Source of the DNA: DATCDE01 sp038252405
GTDB lineage: Bacteria; Actinomycetota; Actinomycetes; Prado026
Direction of reading: 5' to 3'
DNA: 64,000 nucleotides
NCBI GenBank assembly: GCA_038252405.1
Contig: JBBSAJ010000011.1
Location: 1-64,000 of the forward strand
Position numbers and translations under genes: made by a program. The notes beneath the pieces are model-generated. The model made no database searches. It worked only from the letters and a program-made list of their open reading frames with translations, and was not told the DNA's origin. This document shows positions 6,801 to 17,977 of this stretch, piece after piece (the first letter of the stretch is position 1; each line of letters opens with the position of its first letter).

Positions 6801-6835
6801 CGGGGGGTCGGCCAGCTCGACCGGCCAGCCCCGGG

Positions 6836-7306
6836 TCAGTGGTCACCCCCGGCGACCTGCTGGACGGCGTGCACGAGCACCGGCTCGAGCACGGCCATCG
6901 CGTCGCGGACGCCTCCACTCGACCCGGGCAGGTTGACCACCAGCGTGTGGCCGGCCAGCCCGGCGATCCCCCGCGACAGCGCCGCGGTCGGCACCCCCGC
7001 GGCGACGCCACGGGCCCGGATCGCCTCGGCCAGCCCCGGCACCTCCCGCTCGATGACGTGCCGGGTGTGCTCCGGCGTCCGGTCGGTCGGGGACAGCCCG
7101 GTCCCACCCGTGGTCAGGACGACGTCGTAGCCGGCCGCGACTGCGGCCACCAGCGCGACCTCGACCGGCGGCCCGTCGGGCACCACCTGGGGGCCGTCCA
7201 CCTCGAAGCCGAGCGCGGCCAGCCGCTCCACCGCGACCGGTCCGCTGCGGTCCGGGTAGACGCCGGCCGCCGCCCGGTTCGAGCAGGTGACCACGAGCGC
7301 CCTCAC
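6836..7306 (-). CDS. mog: molybdopterin adenylyltransferase-type protein (Mog/MoaB)
   Basis: A 156-residue MoCF-fold protein with the molybdopterin-binding signature TTGGTGLSPTDRTPEHT near residues 70-86. It adenylylates molybdopterin before metal insertion by MoeA. GTG at 7306 overlaps the moaC stop (GTGA), so the two are translationally coupled. The extended open frame upstream is a shadow of moaC. It lies with moaC and the MoeA/Glp gene in one minus-strand run. Confidence 0.85.
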   Translation of the reverse strand: MRALVVTCSNRAAAGVYPDRSGPVAVERLAALGFEVDGPQVVPDGPPVEVALVAAVAAGYDVVLTTGGTGLSPTDRTPEHTRHVIEREVPGLAEAIRARGVAAGVPTAALSRGIAGLAGHTLVVNLPGSSGGVRDAMAVLEPVLVHAVQQVAGGDH

Positions 7307-7791
7307 GCCGGACCGCTCTCGCCGCGGACCCAGCGCCCCGTCTTGCCCCCGGTCTTCTCCTCCACCCGGACGTCGGTGATCACCGCGGCCGGGTCGACGG
7401 CCTTGACCATGTCGATGAGCGCCAGGCCCGCGACCGCCACGCAGGTGAGCGCCTCCATCTCCACCCCGGTCCGGTCGGCGGTTCGCACCGTCGCGGACAC
7501 CTCGACCCGGTCGTCGCGCACCTCGAGGTCGACGGCCACCCCGTGGATCGCGATCGGGTGGCACAGCGGCACCAGGTCCGGCGTCCGCTTGGCCGCCTGG
7601 ATGCCGGCGATGCGGGCCACCGCGAGGGCGTCCCCCTTCGGCAGGCCGCCCTCGCGCAGCAGCCGAACCACCTGCGCGGACACCAGGACCGCTCCGGTGG
7701 CCGTCGCCGTCCGCACCGTGATGTCCTTGCCGGACACGTCGACCATGCGGGCCGCGCCGGACTCGTCGAGGTGGGTGAAGCCGCCGGTCAT
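7303..7791 (-). CDS. moaC: cyclic pyranopterin monophosphate synthase MoaC
   Basis: A 162-residue protein with the MoaC landmarks: an N-terminal MVDVSGKDITVRTA, AGIQAAKRTPDLVPLCHPI (about 74-92), EVSATVRTADRTGVEMEALT and the late DMVKAVDP motif with catalytic Lys and Asp residues. It converts 3',8-cyclo-GTP to cPMP in molybdenum cofactor synthesis. The ATG at 7791 overlaps the MoeA/Glp stop (ATGA). No moaA is in the window. Confidence 0.92.
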   Translation of the reverse strand: MTGGFTHLDESGAARMVDVSGKDITVRTATATGAVLVSAQVVRLLREGGLPKGDALAVARIAGIQAAKRTPDLVPLCHPIAIHGVAVDLEVRDDRVEVSATVRTADRTGVEMEALTCVAVAGLALIDMVKAVDPAAVITDVRVEEKTGGKTGRWVRGESGPA

Positions 7792-9007
7792 GACAGCCGC
7801 CGCTCCAGGACCATGACGGTCACAGCGGCGCCGGCCGGCACCTCGGTGACGTCCTCGGGGACGATGACCAAGCAGTTGGCGTGCGCCAGGTCGTTGACCA
7901 GGTGCGACCCCTGCGCGGACATCGGCCGGACCACGTACCGGCCGTCCTCCACCGACAGCTGCGCGCGGGCGAACTGCCGCTTGCCGGCCGGGGACTGCAT
8001 CGCCGTGGCGCACACCGCCCGCACCGTGGGCCGGTGCAGCGGCTCCACGCCGAGCATCTTGCGCAGCACCGGGCGCACGAACACCTCGAACGAGACGTAG
8101 GCGCTGACCGGGTTGCCGGGCAGGGTGAAGATCGGGGTGGCGTCCGGGCCGACGGTGCCGAACCCCTGGGGCATGCCCGGCTGCATGGCCACCTTGTCGA
8201 AGGTGACGGTGCCCAGCCGCTGCAGCACCTGCTTGACGACGTCGTACGCGCCGGCGCTGACCCCGCCCGTGGTGATCACCAGGTCGGCGCGGATCAGCTG
8301 GTCCTCGATCGCGTCGAGCAGCCCGCGCGGGTCGTCCGGCACCGTCCCCACCCGGTAGGCCACCGCGCCGGACTCCTTGGCCGCGGTCGCCAGCATGAAG
8401 CTGTTCGACTCGCTGATCTGGCCCGGCCGCAGCGGCTGGCCCGGCTCGACCAGCTCGGACCCGGTCGACAGGACCACGACCCGCGGCTTGGGCCGGCACA
8501 CCACGCGGTCCCGCCCGACGGCGGCCAGCAGGCCGAGCTGAGCGGGCCCCAGCCGGGTCCCGGCCGCGAGCACCGTCTGTCCCGCCACCACGTCACCGCC
8601 GGCTGGCCGCACGTGCGCGCCGACGGCGGCCGGCTGGGTGATCGACACCTGCGCGACGCCGCCGTCGGTCCACTCCACCGGGACGACGGCGTCCGCACCT
8701 GGCGGCATCGGGGCGCCGGTCATGATCCGCATCGCGGTGCCGGGGCGCAGCGCCATGGCGGCCGCGTGCCCGGCCGGGATGTCCCCCAGCACCGGGATGC
8801 TCAGCGGCGCCTCGCCACTGGCACCGGCGACGTCCGCGGCCAGCACCGCGTAGCCGTCCATCGACGAGTTGTCGAACGGCGGCAGGTCCCAGGGAGCGGC
8901 GACGTCCTCGGCCAGGATGCAGCCGTGCGCGTCCAGCAGCTGCAGGTCCAGCGAGCCGAGCGGGTGCACGACGTCCAGGCAGTCGGCCAGGTGCTGGTCG
9001 ACGTTCT

Positions 9008-9011
<4 letters not shown>
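7788..9011 (-). CDS. glp: MoeA/gephyrin-like protein (Glp candidate)
   Basis: A 407-residue MoeA family protein: domain II/I start VHPLGSLDLQLLDAHGCILA, the conserved FDNSSMDGYAV (about 46-56), the MoCF domain with STGSEL and TTGGVSAGAYD, and a C-terminal beta domain. It could insert molybdenum into adenylylated molybdopterin. However, its position with galU, rimJ and sepX/glpR is that of MoeA1/Glp, which in Corynebacterium acts as an FtsZ-binding divisome factor. Clustering with moaC and mog keeps the enzymatic role open, and it may do both. GTG start overlaps the galU stop. Confidence 0.85.
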
Positions 9012-9904
<893 letters not shown>

Positions 9905-9911
9905 GGGGTGA

Positions 9912-9938
9912 ACCCTAGACGCTGGCCCACGGCATGAT
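9912..9938. promoter_or_regulatory. back-to-back -10 hexamers, galU / cyclo-ligase
   Basis: TAGGGT on the minus strand (9912-9917) lies 7 nt from the galU ATG, and CATGAT on the plus strand (9933-9938) lies 6 nt from the ATG at 9945. Forty base pairs hold two divergent leaderless promoters. No -35 match is obvious. Confidence 0.5.
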
Positions 9939-9944
9939 GGCCGG

Positions 9945-10547
9945 ATGGCGACGAGGTCGGAGCGGACGGTCGTGGAGCGGAAGGCGGCGCTGCGGGCCGG
10001 GATCACCGCCCAGCGTCGCTCGCTGGGCGCGGACGAGCTGGCCGCGGCCGCCCTCGGGCTGGCCGACCAGGTCGACGCGCTGCCCGAGCTGGCGGCCGCC
10101 ACCACGGTCACCCTGTACGCCTCGGTGGGCAGCGAGCCGCCGACGCAGGAGATCCGGCGCCGGCTGCGGTCCCGCGGCGTGCGGGTGCTGCTGCCCGTGG
10201 TCGCCGAGGGGCGTCGGCTGGACTGGTCGCCGGACACCGGCGACGCCGACCTGGTGCCGGCCGCCATGGGTCTGCGGGAGCCGGACGGCGACCGGCTCGG
10301 GATCGACGCGATCGGCTCGGCCGACCTGGTGCTCGCCCCGGCGCTGGCGATCGGACCGGCCGGGCAGCGGCTGGGCAAGGGGGCCGGCTACTACGACCGG
10401 GCGCTGGCGCTGCTGCGCCCCGGGACCCCCGTGGTCGCGCTGGTCTTCGACCACGAGCTGGTGGGCGACGTCCCGGTGGAGCTGCACGATCACCCGGTCG
10501 ATGCGGCGGTGACCCCGACCCGCACCGTCCGCCTCAGCCCGCGGTAG
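9945..10547 (+). CDS. 5-formyltetrahydrofolate cyclo-ligase
   Basis: A 200-residue protein of the 5-FCL/MTHFS family: an N-terminal Arg/Lys-rich helix (ERKAALRAGITAQRRSL), the mid segment ADLVLAPALAIGP and the signature LGKGAGYYDRALA (about 144-156), which binds ATP and folate. It converts 5-formyl-THF to 5,10-methenyl-THF. It sits divergent from galU, the arrangement found in mycobacteria. Confidence 0.9.
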   Translation: MATRSERTVVERKAALRAGITAQRRSLGADELAAAALGLADQVDALPELAAATTVTLYASVGSEPPTQEIRRRLRSRGVRVLLPVVAEGRRLDWSPDTGDADLVPAAMGLREPDGDRLGIDAIGSADLVLAPALAIGPAGQRLGKGAGYYDRALALLRPGTPVVALVFDHELVGDVPVELHDHPVDAAVTPTRTVRLSPR

Positions 10548-10554
10548 GAACGGC

Positions 10555-11703
10555 ATGCCCATCCAGAAGCAGGACGTGCTGCGCCACCGGCGGCTGCGCG
10601 GCGTGGACGCCTTCCGCGGCGCGGTGCTGGCGTTCATGCTGTTCACCCCGCCGATCGGTGACGCCACCACCTACCCGCTGATGCGGCACGCGACCTGGGA
10701 CGGGTTGACCTTCTCCGACCTGGTCCTGCCCACCTTCCTGGTCACCAGCGGGGCCAGCCTGGCCCTGCTGCTGCGCCCGCCGACCACCGCGGCGGTGCAG
10801 CTGCGCCTCCTCCGGCGGCTGCTCGCCCTGCTCGTGCTCGGTGCCGTCTACAACGCGATCGGTGCCTCCTGGGCCGACCTGTCGCAGCTCCGGCTGACCG
10901 GCGTCCTGCAGCTGATCGGGCTGACCGGGGCGCTCGCGGCGCTCGTCGTGCTGCTCAGCCGGATCGGGTCGGACGACGACCGGCCGGTGGTGCTCGCGCT
11001 GGTCGCCGCGGCCGCGGTGGCCGCGTACGGCGTCGGGCTGCTGCGCCGCGCCGACGCCTGCCTCGGCCTGGACCAGTGCAGCCCGTACCACTCGTGGGAC
11101 GTGAACCTGCTCGGCATCAGTCATGTGTACGGTGCCGGGCGGCTCAACCACGACCCCGAGGGACTGGCCGTGATCGGGGCCGCCACCGGGCTGGTGCTGG
11201 TCGGCTATCTCGCCGGTCGGGCGTTTCGGCTGCGCCGACCGCCAGCGGTCGGCACGGTCGCCCTCCTCGCCCTGGCCGGCGGGGTGCTGGCGGCGGCCAG
11301 CCTGGTCGCCGACGACGTCTGGGCGTACAACAAGCGGCTGCACACGCCGTCGTTCTCGCTCATCGCGGCCGGTACGGCGCTGACCGGGCTGGCGCTGGCC
11401 GTCACGTTGCTCGACCTGGGTGGCCGCCCGGAGCGGGTGGCCCTCGACCGGGTCCGGGCGGTGCTCAGCTGGCCGTTGGTGGCGCTGGGCCGCAACGCCC
11501 TGGTCGTCTACTTCAGCGAGCACATCCTGCTCACGGCCGCCAGGGACACCCCGGTCGGCCACGGCACGCTGCAGGACTGGCTGCTGGCCCGCGCGCCGTT
11601 CGAGGGGGACACCCAGCTGCTCGGCTTCTCGCTGATGCTGCTGGTGACGGTCGCCGCCATCACCGGGGTCATGCACGCCCTGCGCTGGCACATCGCCCTG
11701 TAG
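10555..11703 (+). CDS. HGSNAT-like membrane acyltransferase
   Basis: A 382-residue polytopic membrane protein beginning RGVDAFRGAVLAFMLFTPP, then WDGLTFSDLVLPTFLVTSGASL. This is the pattern of the DUF1624/heparan-alpha-glucosaminide N-acetyltransferase superfamily, in which RGxDxxRG opens the first helix and a His (MRHATWDG) is catalytic. About ten hydrophobic helices follow. It starts 7 nt after the cyclo-ligase stop and may be cotranscribed. A role in acylating a cell-envelope sugar is inferred from the superfamily only. Confidence 0.65.
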   Translation: MPIQKQDVLRHRRLRGVDAFRGAVLAFMLFTPPIGDATTYPLMRHATWDGLTFSDLVLPTFLVTSGASLALLLRPPTTAAVQLRLLRRLLALLVLGAVYNAIGASWADLSQLRLTGVLQLIGLTGALAALVVLLSRIGSDDDRPVVLALVAAAAVAAYGVGLLRRADACLGLDQCSPYHSWDVNLLGISHVYGAGRLNHDPEGLAVIGAATGLVLVGYLAGRAFRLRRPPAVGTVALLALAGGVLAAASLVADDVWAYNKRLHTPSFSLIAAGTALTGLALAVTLLDLGGRPERVALDRVRAVLSWPLVALGRNALVVYFSEHILLTAARDTPVGHGTLQDWLLARAPFEGDTQLLGFSLMLLVTVAAITGVMHALRWHIAL

Positions 11704-11717
11704 CGCAAAGGTGTCCG

Positions 11718-14264
<2,547 letters not shown>

Positions 14265-14307
14265 AGGGCGACCGTAGCGCCGCGGCCCGTCACCTAGCGG
14301 GGCAACG

Positions 14308-14670
14308 TCACAGGTGGGTGCCGACGACGTAGCCGAGCGCCGCCACGGCCAGCCCCGCGGCCACCGTGAGTCCCACGTTCAGCGCCGCGGTCAGCCGGGA
14401 CCCGGCGGTGGCCAGCCGGTCGGTCTCGTAGCCGAACGTCGAGAAGGTCGTGAAGGCACCGCAGAAGCCCACCCCGGCGAGCAGGGTGAGGTCGTGCACG
14501 GCCAGCCCCGCGACGACTCCGAGCACGAAGGAGCCGAGCACGTTGACCGTGAAGGTCCCCCACGGGAAGGTCGCGTCGGCGCGGCTCTGCACCGCGCGGT
14601 CGGTCAGGTAGCGCAGCGGCGCGCCCACGGCGGCGCCGGCGCTGACCAGCAGGACGTCGGGCGGGCTCAC
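14308..14670 (-). CDS. crcB: fluoride channel subunit CrcB/FluC (second)
   Basis: A 120-residue four-helix membrane protein with the FluC landmarks GAAVGAPLRYLTDR, PWGTFTVNVLGSFVLG (pore Asn) and GFCGAFTTFSTFGYE (Phe box and TFST). It exports fluoride. GTG at 14670 overlaps the DUF190 stop. It is the third gene of a crcB-DUF190-crcB operon; two different subunits suggest a heterodimeric channel. Confidence 0.9.
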   Translation of the reverse strand: MSPPDVLLVSAGAAVGAPLRYLTDRAVQSRADATFPWGTFTVNVLGSFVLGVVAGLAVHDLTLLAGVGFCGAFTTFSTFGYETDRLATAGSRLTAALNVGLTVAAGLAVAALGYVVGTHL

Positions 14671-14993
14671 ACGTACCGCACGACCTCGACCGGCTCGACG
14701 ATCGCGAGCCCCCCGGTGAGCAGCTCCTCCAGCTCGGGCAGGAAGGCCCGGATTTTCTCCTCGGCGTCCACGATGACGACGGTCACCGGCAGGTCCTCGG
14801 AGAGGCTGAGGATGCGGGTGGTGTGGATGTGGTTGGCCCGCCCGAACCCCTCGATCCCACGGAACACCGACGCGCCGGCCATCCCGGCCGAGTGCGCCCG
14901 GTGGACGATCTCGGTGTAGACCGGCTTGTGGTGCCACTGGTCGGACTCGCCCAGCACCACGGTCAGCCGCAGCGCGGGACCGGCGATCTCCAT
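14667..14993 (-). CDS. DUF190 protein
   Basis: A 108-residue ferredoxin-fold-like protein of the DUF190 family (LRLTVVLGESDQWHHKPVYT at the start, GMAGASVFRGIEGFG in the middle, DLPVTVVIVDAEEKI late). It is embedded between two crcB genes with overlaps on both sides (TGATG and GTGA). DUF190 proteins often accompany fluoride channels and resemble PII-like sensors; a regulatory role is inferred from this context. Confidence 0.85.
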   Translation of the reverse strand: MEIAGPALRLTVVLGESDQWHHKPVYTEIVHRAHSAGMAGASVFRGIEGFGRANHIHTTRILSLSEDLPVTVVIVDAEEKIRAFLPELEELLTGGLAIVEPVEVVRYV

Positions 14994-15394
14994 CAGGTCC
15001 TCCTTCGGGGGACGGCGGCCGCGGCGAGCACCCGGCCGAACCGGACCGCGAGCAGCCCGGCGAGCACGCTGCCGACCACGTAGAGCGCGGCCGTGCCGAC
15101 GGCGCCGTCTCGCAGCAGGCCCGTGGTCTCGACCGAGAACGTCGAGAACGTCGTGTACCCGCCGAGGACGCCGACGCCGAGGAACGGCCGCACGTACCGG
15201 CCGACGATCCAGACCTCCACGACGAACCACATGAGGACGCCGAGCAGCAGGCACCCCGTGACGTTCTCGATGAAGGTGGCCCACGGGTAGGCGCTGCCTC
15301 GGTGGGGCAGCGCGGAGGCGATCCCCCACCGGGCCAGCGACCCCACGACGCCGCCGGCCGCGATCACGGCGAGGACGTCGAGGTCTCGGGCCAC
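14993..15394 (-). CDS. crcB: fluoride channel subunit CrcB/FluC (first)
   Basis: A 133-residue four-helix protein with GGVVGSLARWGIA, PWATFIENVTGCLLLG (Asn of the pore) and GVLGGYTTFSTFSVET. First gene of the fluoride operon. A TAGGCT hexamer 7 nt before the GTG indicates a leaderless start. No fluoride riboswitch fold is visible in the short upstream region shared with the divergent fmdB-type gene. Confidence 0.9.
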   Translation of the reverse strand: MARDLDVLAVIAAGGVVGSLARWGIASALPHRGSAYPWATFIENVTGCLLLGVLMWFVVEVWIVGRYVRPFLGVGVLGGYTTFSTFSVETTGLLRDGAVGTAALYVVGSVLAGLLAVRFGRVLAAAAVPRRRT

Positions 15395-15424
15395 GAGCGG
15401 AGCCTACGTCCCCGGATCGTCGGC

Positions 15425-15456
15425 TAGGATTAGCACTCGACGTACCAGAGTGCCAA
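15425..15456 (+). promoter_or_regulatory. CIRCE (HrcA) operator overlapping a -10 box
   Basis: TTAGCACTC (15430-15438), nine bases, then GAGTGCCAA (15448-15456): the CIRCE consensus with one mismatch in the right arm. The left arm shares its first T with the hexamer TAGGAT (15425-15430), so HrcA bound here would block transcription start. The gene downstream is the fmdB-type zinc-ribbon gene at 15481. Confidence 0.8.
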
Positions 15457-15480
15457 CCAGTCGACCAGCCGGAGCCTGCC

Positions 15481-15780
15481 GTGCCCACGTACCAGTACCG
15501 CTGCACCGCGTGCGGTGAGCCGCTCGAGGCGGTGCAGTCGTTCGACGACGACCCGCTCTCCGAGTGCCCCAGCTGCGGCGGACCGCTGCGCAAGCTGTTC
15601 TCCAGCGTCGGGGTGGTGTTCAAGGGATCCGGTTTCTACCGCACCGACAGCCGCAGCTCCACCGAGGGCAAGACCGCCACCGAAGTCGCCAAGTCGGCCT
15701 CGAAGGAGGTCGCCAAGCCGGCGACCAAGGAGGTCGCGACGACCCCGTCGTCGCCCACACCGTCCACACCGGCGTCCTGA
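15481..15780 (+). CDS. FmdB-type zinc-ribbon protein under CIRCE
   Basis: A 99-residue protein opening MPTYQYRCTACGEPLEAVQS, with a second CxxC (ECPSCGG) and a GSGFYRTD segment, as in FmdB/YhhA-like small zinc ribbons. The remaining third is a low-complexity Lys/Thr/Ser/Pro tail (TEVAKSASKEVAKPATKEVA). GGAG at 15471-15474 supports the GTG start, 6 nt on. A CIRCE element at 15430-15456 implies repression by HrcA and heat-shock induction. The family's biochemical role is unknown. Confidence 0.8.
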   Translation: MPTYQYRCTACGEPLEAVQSFDDDPLSECPSCGGPLRKLFSSVGVVFKGSGFYRTDSRSSTEGKTATEVAKSASKEVAKPATKEVATTPSSPTPSTPAS

Positions 15781-15844
15781 CCGGTCGGCCGGCGGCTGTG
15801 GACATCGCCGCGGCCGGGCCAGGGAACGCCGCTAGCCTCGCCGC

Positions 15845-16684
15845 ATGAGCGACCAGGCCAGTCCGCAGGTCAGCGGCTACGACGGCCCCACCGCCGAGAT
15901 CGGCGTGATCGGGGGGTCCGGGCTCTACGCGCTGCTCGACGGCCTCGACGAGGTCGCCGTCGACACCCCGTACGGGACGCCCAGCGACCGGCTGATGATC
16001 GGCGAGGTCGACGGCCGGCGGGTCGCCTTCCTGCCCCGGCACGGCCGCGACCACCGACTGCCGCCGCACACGATCAACTATCGGGCCAACCTGTGGGCGC
16101 TGCGGACGGTCGGCGTCCGGCAGGTCCTGGGCCCGTCCGCGGTGGGTGGGCTGCGGCCCGAGCTCGGCCCGGGCACGCTGGTGGTCCCGGACCAGTTCGT
16201 GGACCGGACGGCGGGTCGCGAGCAGACCTTCTACGACGAGGGCGCGGTGCACGTCTCGGTCGCCGACCCGTACTGCGTGAACGGCCGAGCCGTCGCGCTG
16301 GCCGCTGCCCGGCAGGCCGGCTGGCTGCCGGTCGACGGCGGCACCCTCGTCGTCATCCAGGGGCCGCGGTTCTCCACCCGGGCCGAGTCGCGGTGGTTCA
16401 GCGGCAACGGCTGGTCGGTCGTCGGCATGACCGGCCACCCGGAGGCGACCCTCGCCCGCGAGCTGGCGCTGTGCTACACCTCGATCGCCGTTGTCACGGA
16501 CCTCGACGCCGGGGTCGAACAGGGGCAGGGGGTCAGCCACACCGAGGTGCTGGAGTCGTTCGCCCACAACGTGGAGCGGCTGCGGGACCTGCTGCTGGCC
16601 GTGGTCCCCGCGCTCCCCGCGCAGCGCGACTGCGCCTGTGCCACCGCCCTCGACGGCATCCGGCTGCCGTTCGAGCTGCCATGA
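15845..16684 (+). CDS. mtnP: S-methyl-5'-thioadenosine phosphorylase
   Basis: A 279-residue nucleoside phosphorylase with IGVIGGSGLYALL (about 19-31), PRHGRDHRLPPHTINYRANLWAL (phosphate and substrate loops), VGGLRPELGPG, and GPRFSTRAESRWF and GMTGHPEATLARE near the active site. It releases adenine from methylthioadenosine in methionine salvage; a purine nucleoside phosphorylase role is possible. TAGCCT ends 6 nt before the ATG. The stop overlaps the next start (ATGA). Confidence 0.9.
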   Translation: MSDQASPQVSGYDGPTAEIGVIGGSGLYALLDGLDEVAVDTPYGTPSDRLMIGEVDGRRVAFLPRHGRDHRLPPHTINYRANLWALRTVGVRQVLGPSAVGGLRPELGPGTLVVPDQFVDRTAGREQTFYDEGAVHVSVADPYCVNGRAVALAAARQAGWLPVDGGTLVVIQGPRFSTRAESRWFSGNGWSVVGMTGHPEATLARELALCYTSIAVVTDLDAGVEQGQGVSHTEVLESFAHNVERLRDLLLAVVPALPAQRDCACATALDGIRLPFELP

Positions 16685-17361
16685 GCCCCGGCGGCCGGCG
16701 CACGGCGGCCGTGTCGCTGCGCCGGGCGGTGGCCCGGCACAGACGGCTGCTCGCGGCCGGGCTGGCCGCCGGGTCGGTGGCGGCCGCGCTGTCGGTGCTG
16801 GCGCCCGCCCCGGCCCCGACCGTCGACGTCGTCGTGGCCGCCCGCGATCTCGGCCCGGGGGCCGCGCTGACCGCCGGCGACCTGCAGGTCCAAGCGCTTC
16901 CGGCCCACGCCGTGCCGGACGGCTCGGTGGCCGAGCCGGCCGCGCTCGTCGGCGCCGCCGTGGCCGGCGCGGTGCGCCGGGGCGAGCCGCTCACCGACGT
17001 CCGGCTGGTCGGGGCGGGGCTGCTCGGCCCGGCCGCCGGCCTGGTCGCGGCGCCGGTCCGGCTGGCCGAGGACGGCGTCGCGGCGCTGGTCCGGCCCGGG
17101 GACGTCGTCGACGTGGTCGCCGCGAGCGCCCCCGACCCGGTGGGGCAGGCGCTCACCGGACCGGGGCTGACAGCCAGGCCCCAGCAGTCGCCGCTGGCCC
17201 GCGTAGTCGCGGCGGCCGCCCGGGTGCTGGCGGTGCCGGCGGACCAGACCGCGAGCGGCGGGACCCTCGTCCTGCTCGCGGTGACACCCCGGGCCGCCAC
17301 CGAGCTGGCTGGCGCTGCGGTGAGCTCTCGGCTGTCGGTTGTGCTGATCCCTCGATCATGA
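16681..17361 (+). CDS. SAF-domain protein (CpaB-like)
   Basis: A 226-residue protein with a basic N-terminus, one transmembrane helix (LLAAGLAAGSVAAALSVLAP, about 24-43) and an extracytoplasmic SAF domain (VVVAARDLGPGAALTAGDLQ ... VGAAVAGAVRRGEPLTDVRL). This matches the CpaB/RcpC group of Flp pilus assembly proteins. No other pilus genes are nearby, so its role here is open. Start overlaps the mtnP stop. Composition is strongly Ala/Gly/Val rich. Confidence 0.75.
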   Translation: MSPGGRRTAAVSLRRAVARHRRLLAAGLAAGSVAAALSVLAPAPAPTVDVVVAARDLGPGAALTAGDLQVQALPAHAVPDGSVAEPAALVGAAVAGAVRRGEPLTDVRLVGAGLLGPAAGLVAAPVRLAEDGVAALVRPGDVVDVVAASAPDPVGQALTGPGLTARPQQSPLARVVAAAARVLAVPADQTASGGTLVLLAVTPRAATELAGAAVSSRLSVVLIPRS

Positions 17362-17414
17362 GGTCAGACAGGGCTACGGTCTTGATCGGCAGGCGTTCAC
17401 CGTCAGAGGGAGAA

Positions 17415-17822
17415 ATGATGATCAAGGGATTTCGCGAGTTCGTCATGCGCGGCAACGTCATCGACCTCGCCGTCGCCTTCGTCATCGGCGTTGCGTTCGC
17501 TGCCGTCGTCAAGGCGCTCCTCGACGGTCTGATCAACCCGCTCGTCGCGGCCATCTTCGGCCAGCCGAACCTGGACTCGGTGGGCACGTTCACGGTCAAC
17601 GGTGCCCTCTTCAGCATCGGGCTGGTCCTGACCGCGCTGATCAATTTCTTGATCATCGCGGCGGTGATCTACTTCCTCGTCGTCGCCCCGATGAACGCGT
17701 TGGCGGCACGCCGGGCCGCGAGGCAGGAGCCGACGCCGGACGTCAAGACCGAGGTCGACCTGCTGCAGGAGATCGCCGACGAGCTGCGCGCCCAGCGTGG
17801 CACCGGCGGCTCGGGCGGCTGA
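17415..17822 (+). CDS. mscL: large-conductance mechanosensitive channel
   Basis: A 135-residue channel protein: GFREFVMRGNVIDLAVAFVIG (N-terminal helix and TM1), a periplasmic loop with a Leu-Pro-poor insert, TM2 (ALINFLIIAAVIYFLVVAPM) and a C-terminal bundle ending EIADELRAQ. It opens under membrane tension to release solutes. GAGGGAG precedes the ATG, giving a ribosome binding site. It meets the small gene on the other strand with no gap. Confidence 0.95.
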   Translation: MMIKGFREFVMRGNVIDLAVAFVIGVAFAAVVKALLDGLINPLVAAIFGQPNLDSVGTFTVNGALFSIGLVLTALINFLIIAAVIYFLVVAPMNALAARRAARQEPTPDVKTEVDLLQEIADELRAQRGTGGSGG

Positions 17823-17948
17823 TCAGTCCCCGTGGTGCGGCGGCCGCTCCCGCAGGTAGCGCTCGAGGTCGTCGTCGTCCCGCGGACGCTCCTCACCCCA
17901 GCCGGCGTCGGTGTCGTCGCTGGTCTGCTCGGGAAGTGCCTCGCTCAC
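17823..17948 (-). CDS. small acidic protein, 41 residues
   Basis: The minus strand encodes a 41-residue acidic protein from GTG at 17948: it begins VSEALPEQTSDDTDAGWGEE and ends LERYLRERPPHHGD. A TACCCT hexamer lies 7 nt before the GTG, the leaderless pattern of its neighbours. The WGEERPRDDDDLERYLRERPPH region has the look of a conserved short actinobacterial protein. It is convergent with mscL and divergent from the dehydrogenase-like gene. Function unknown. Confidence 0.65.
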   Translation of the reverse strand: MSEALPEQTSDDTDAGWGEERPRDDDDLERYLRERPPHHGD

Positions 17949-17977
17949 GCCGTCGAGGGTAGCCGCGGGATCGCACC

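Noticed and set aside
15394..15481. Fluoride riboswitch upstream of the crcB operon
   Set aside because: The crcB start is leaderless (TAGGCT 7 nt upstream), leaving no room for the aptamer, and the conserved pairing is absent.
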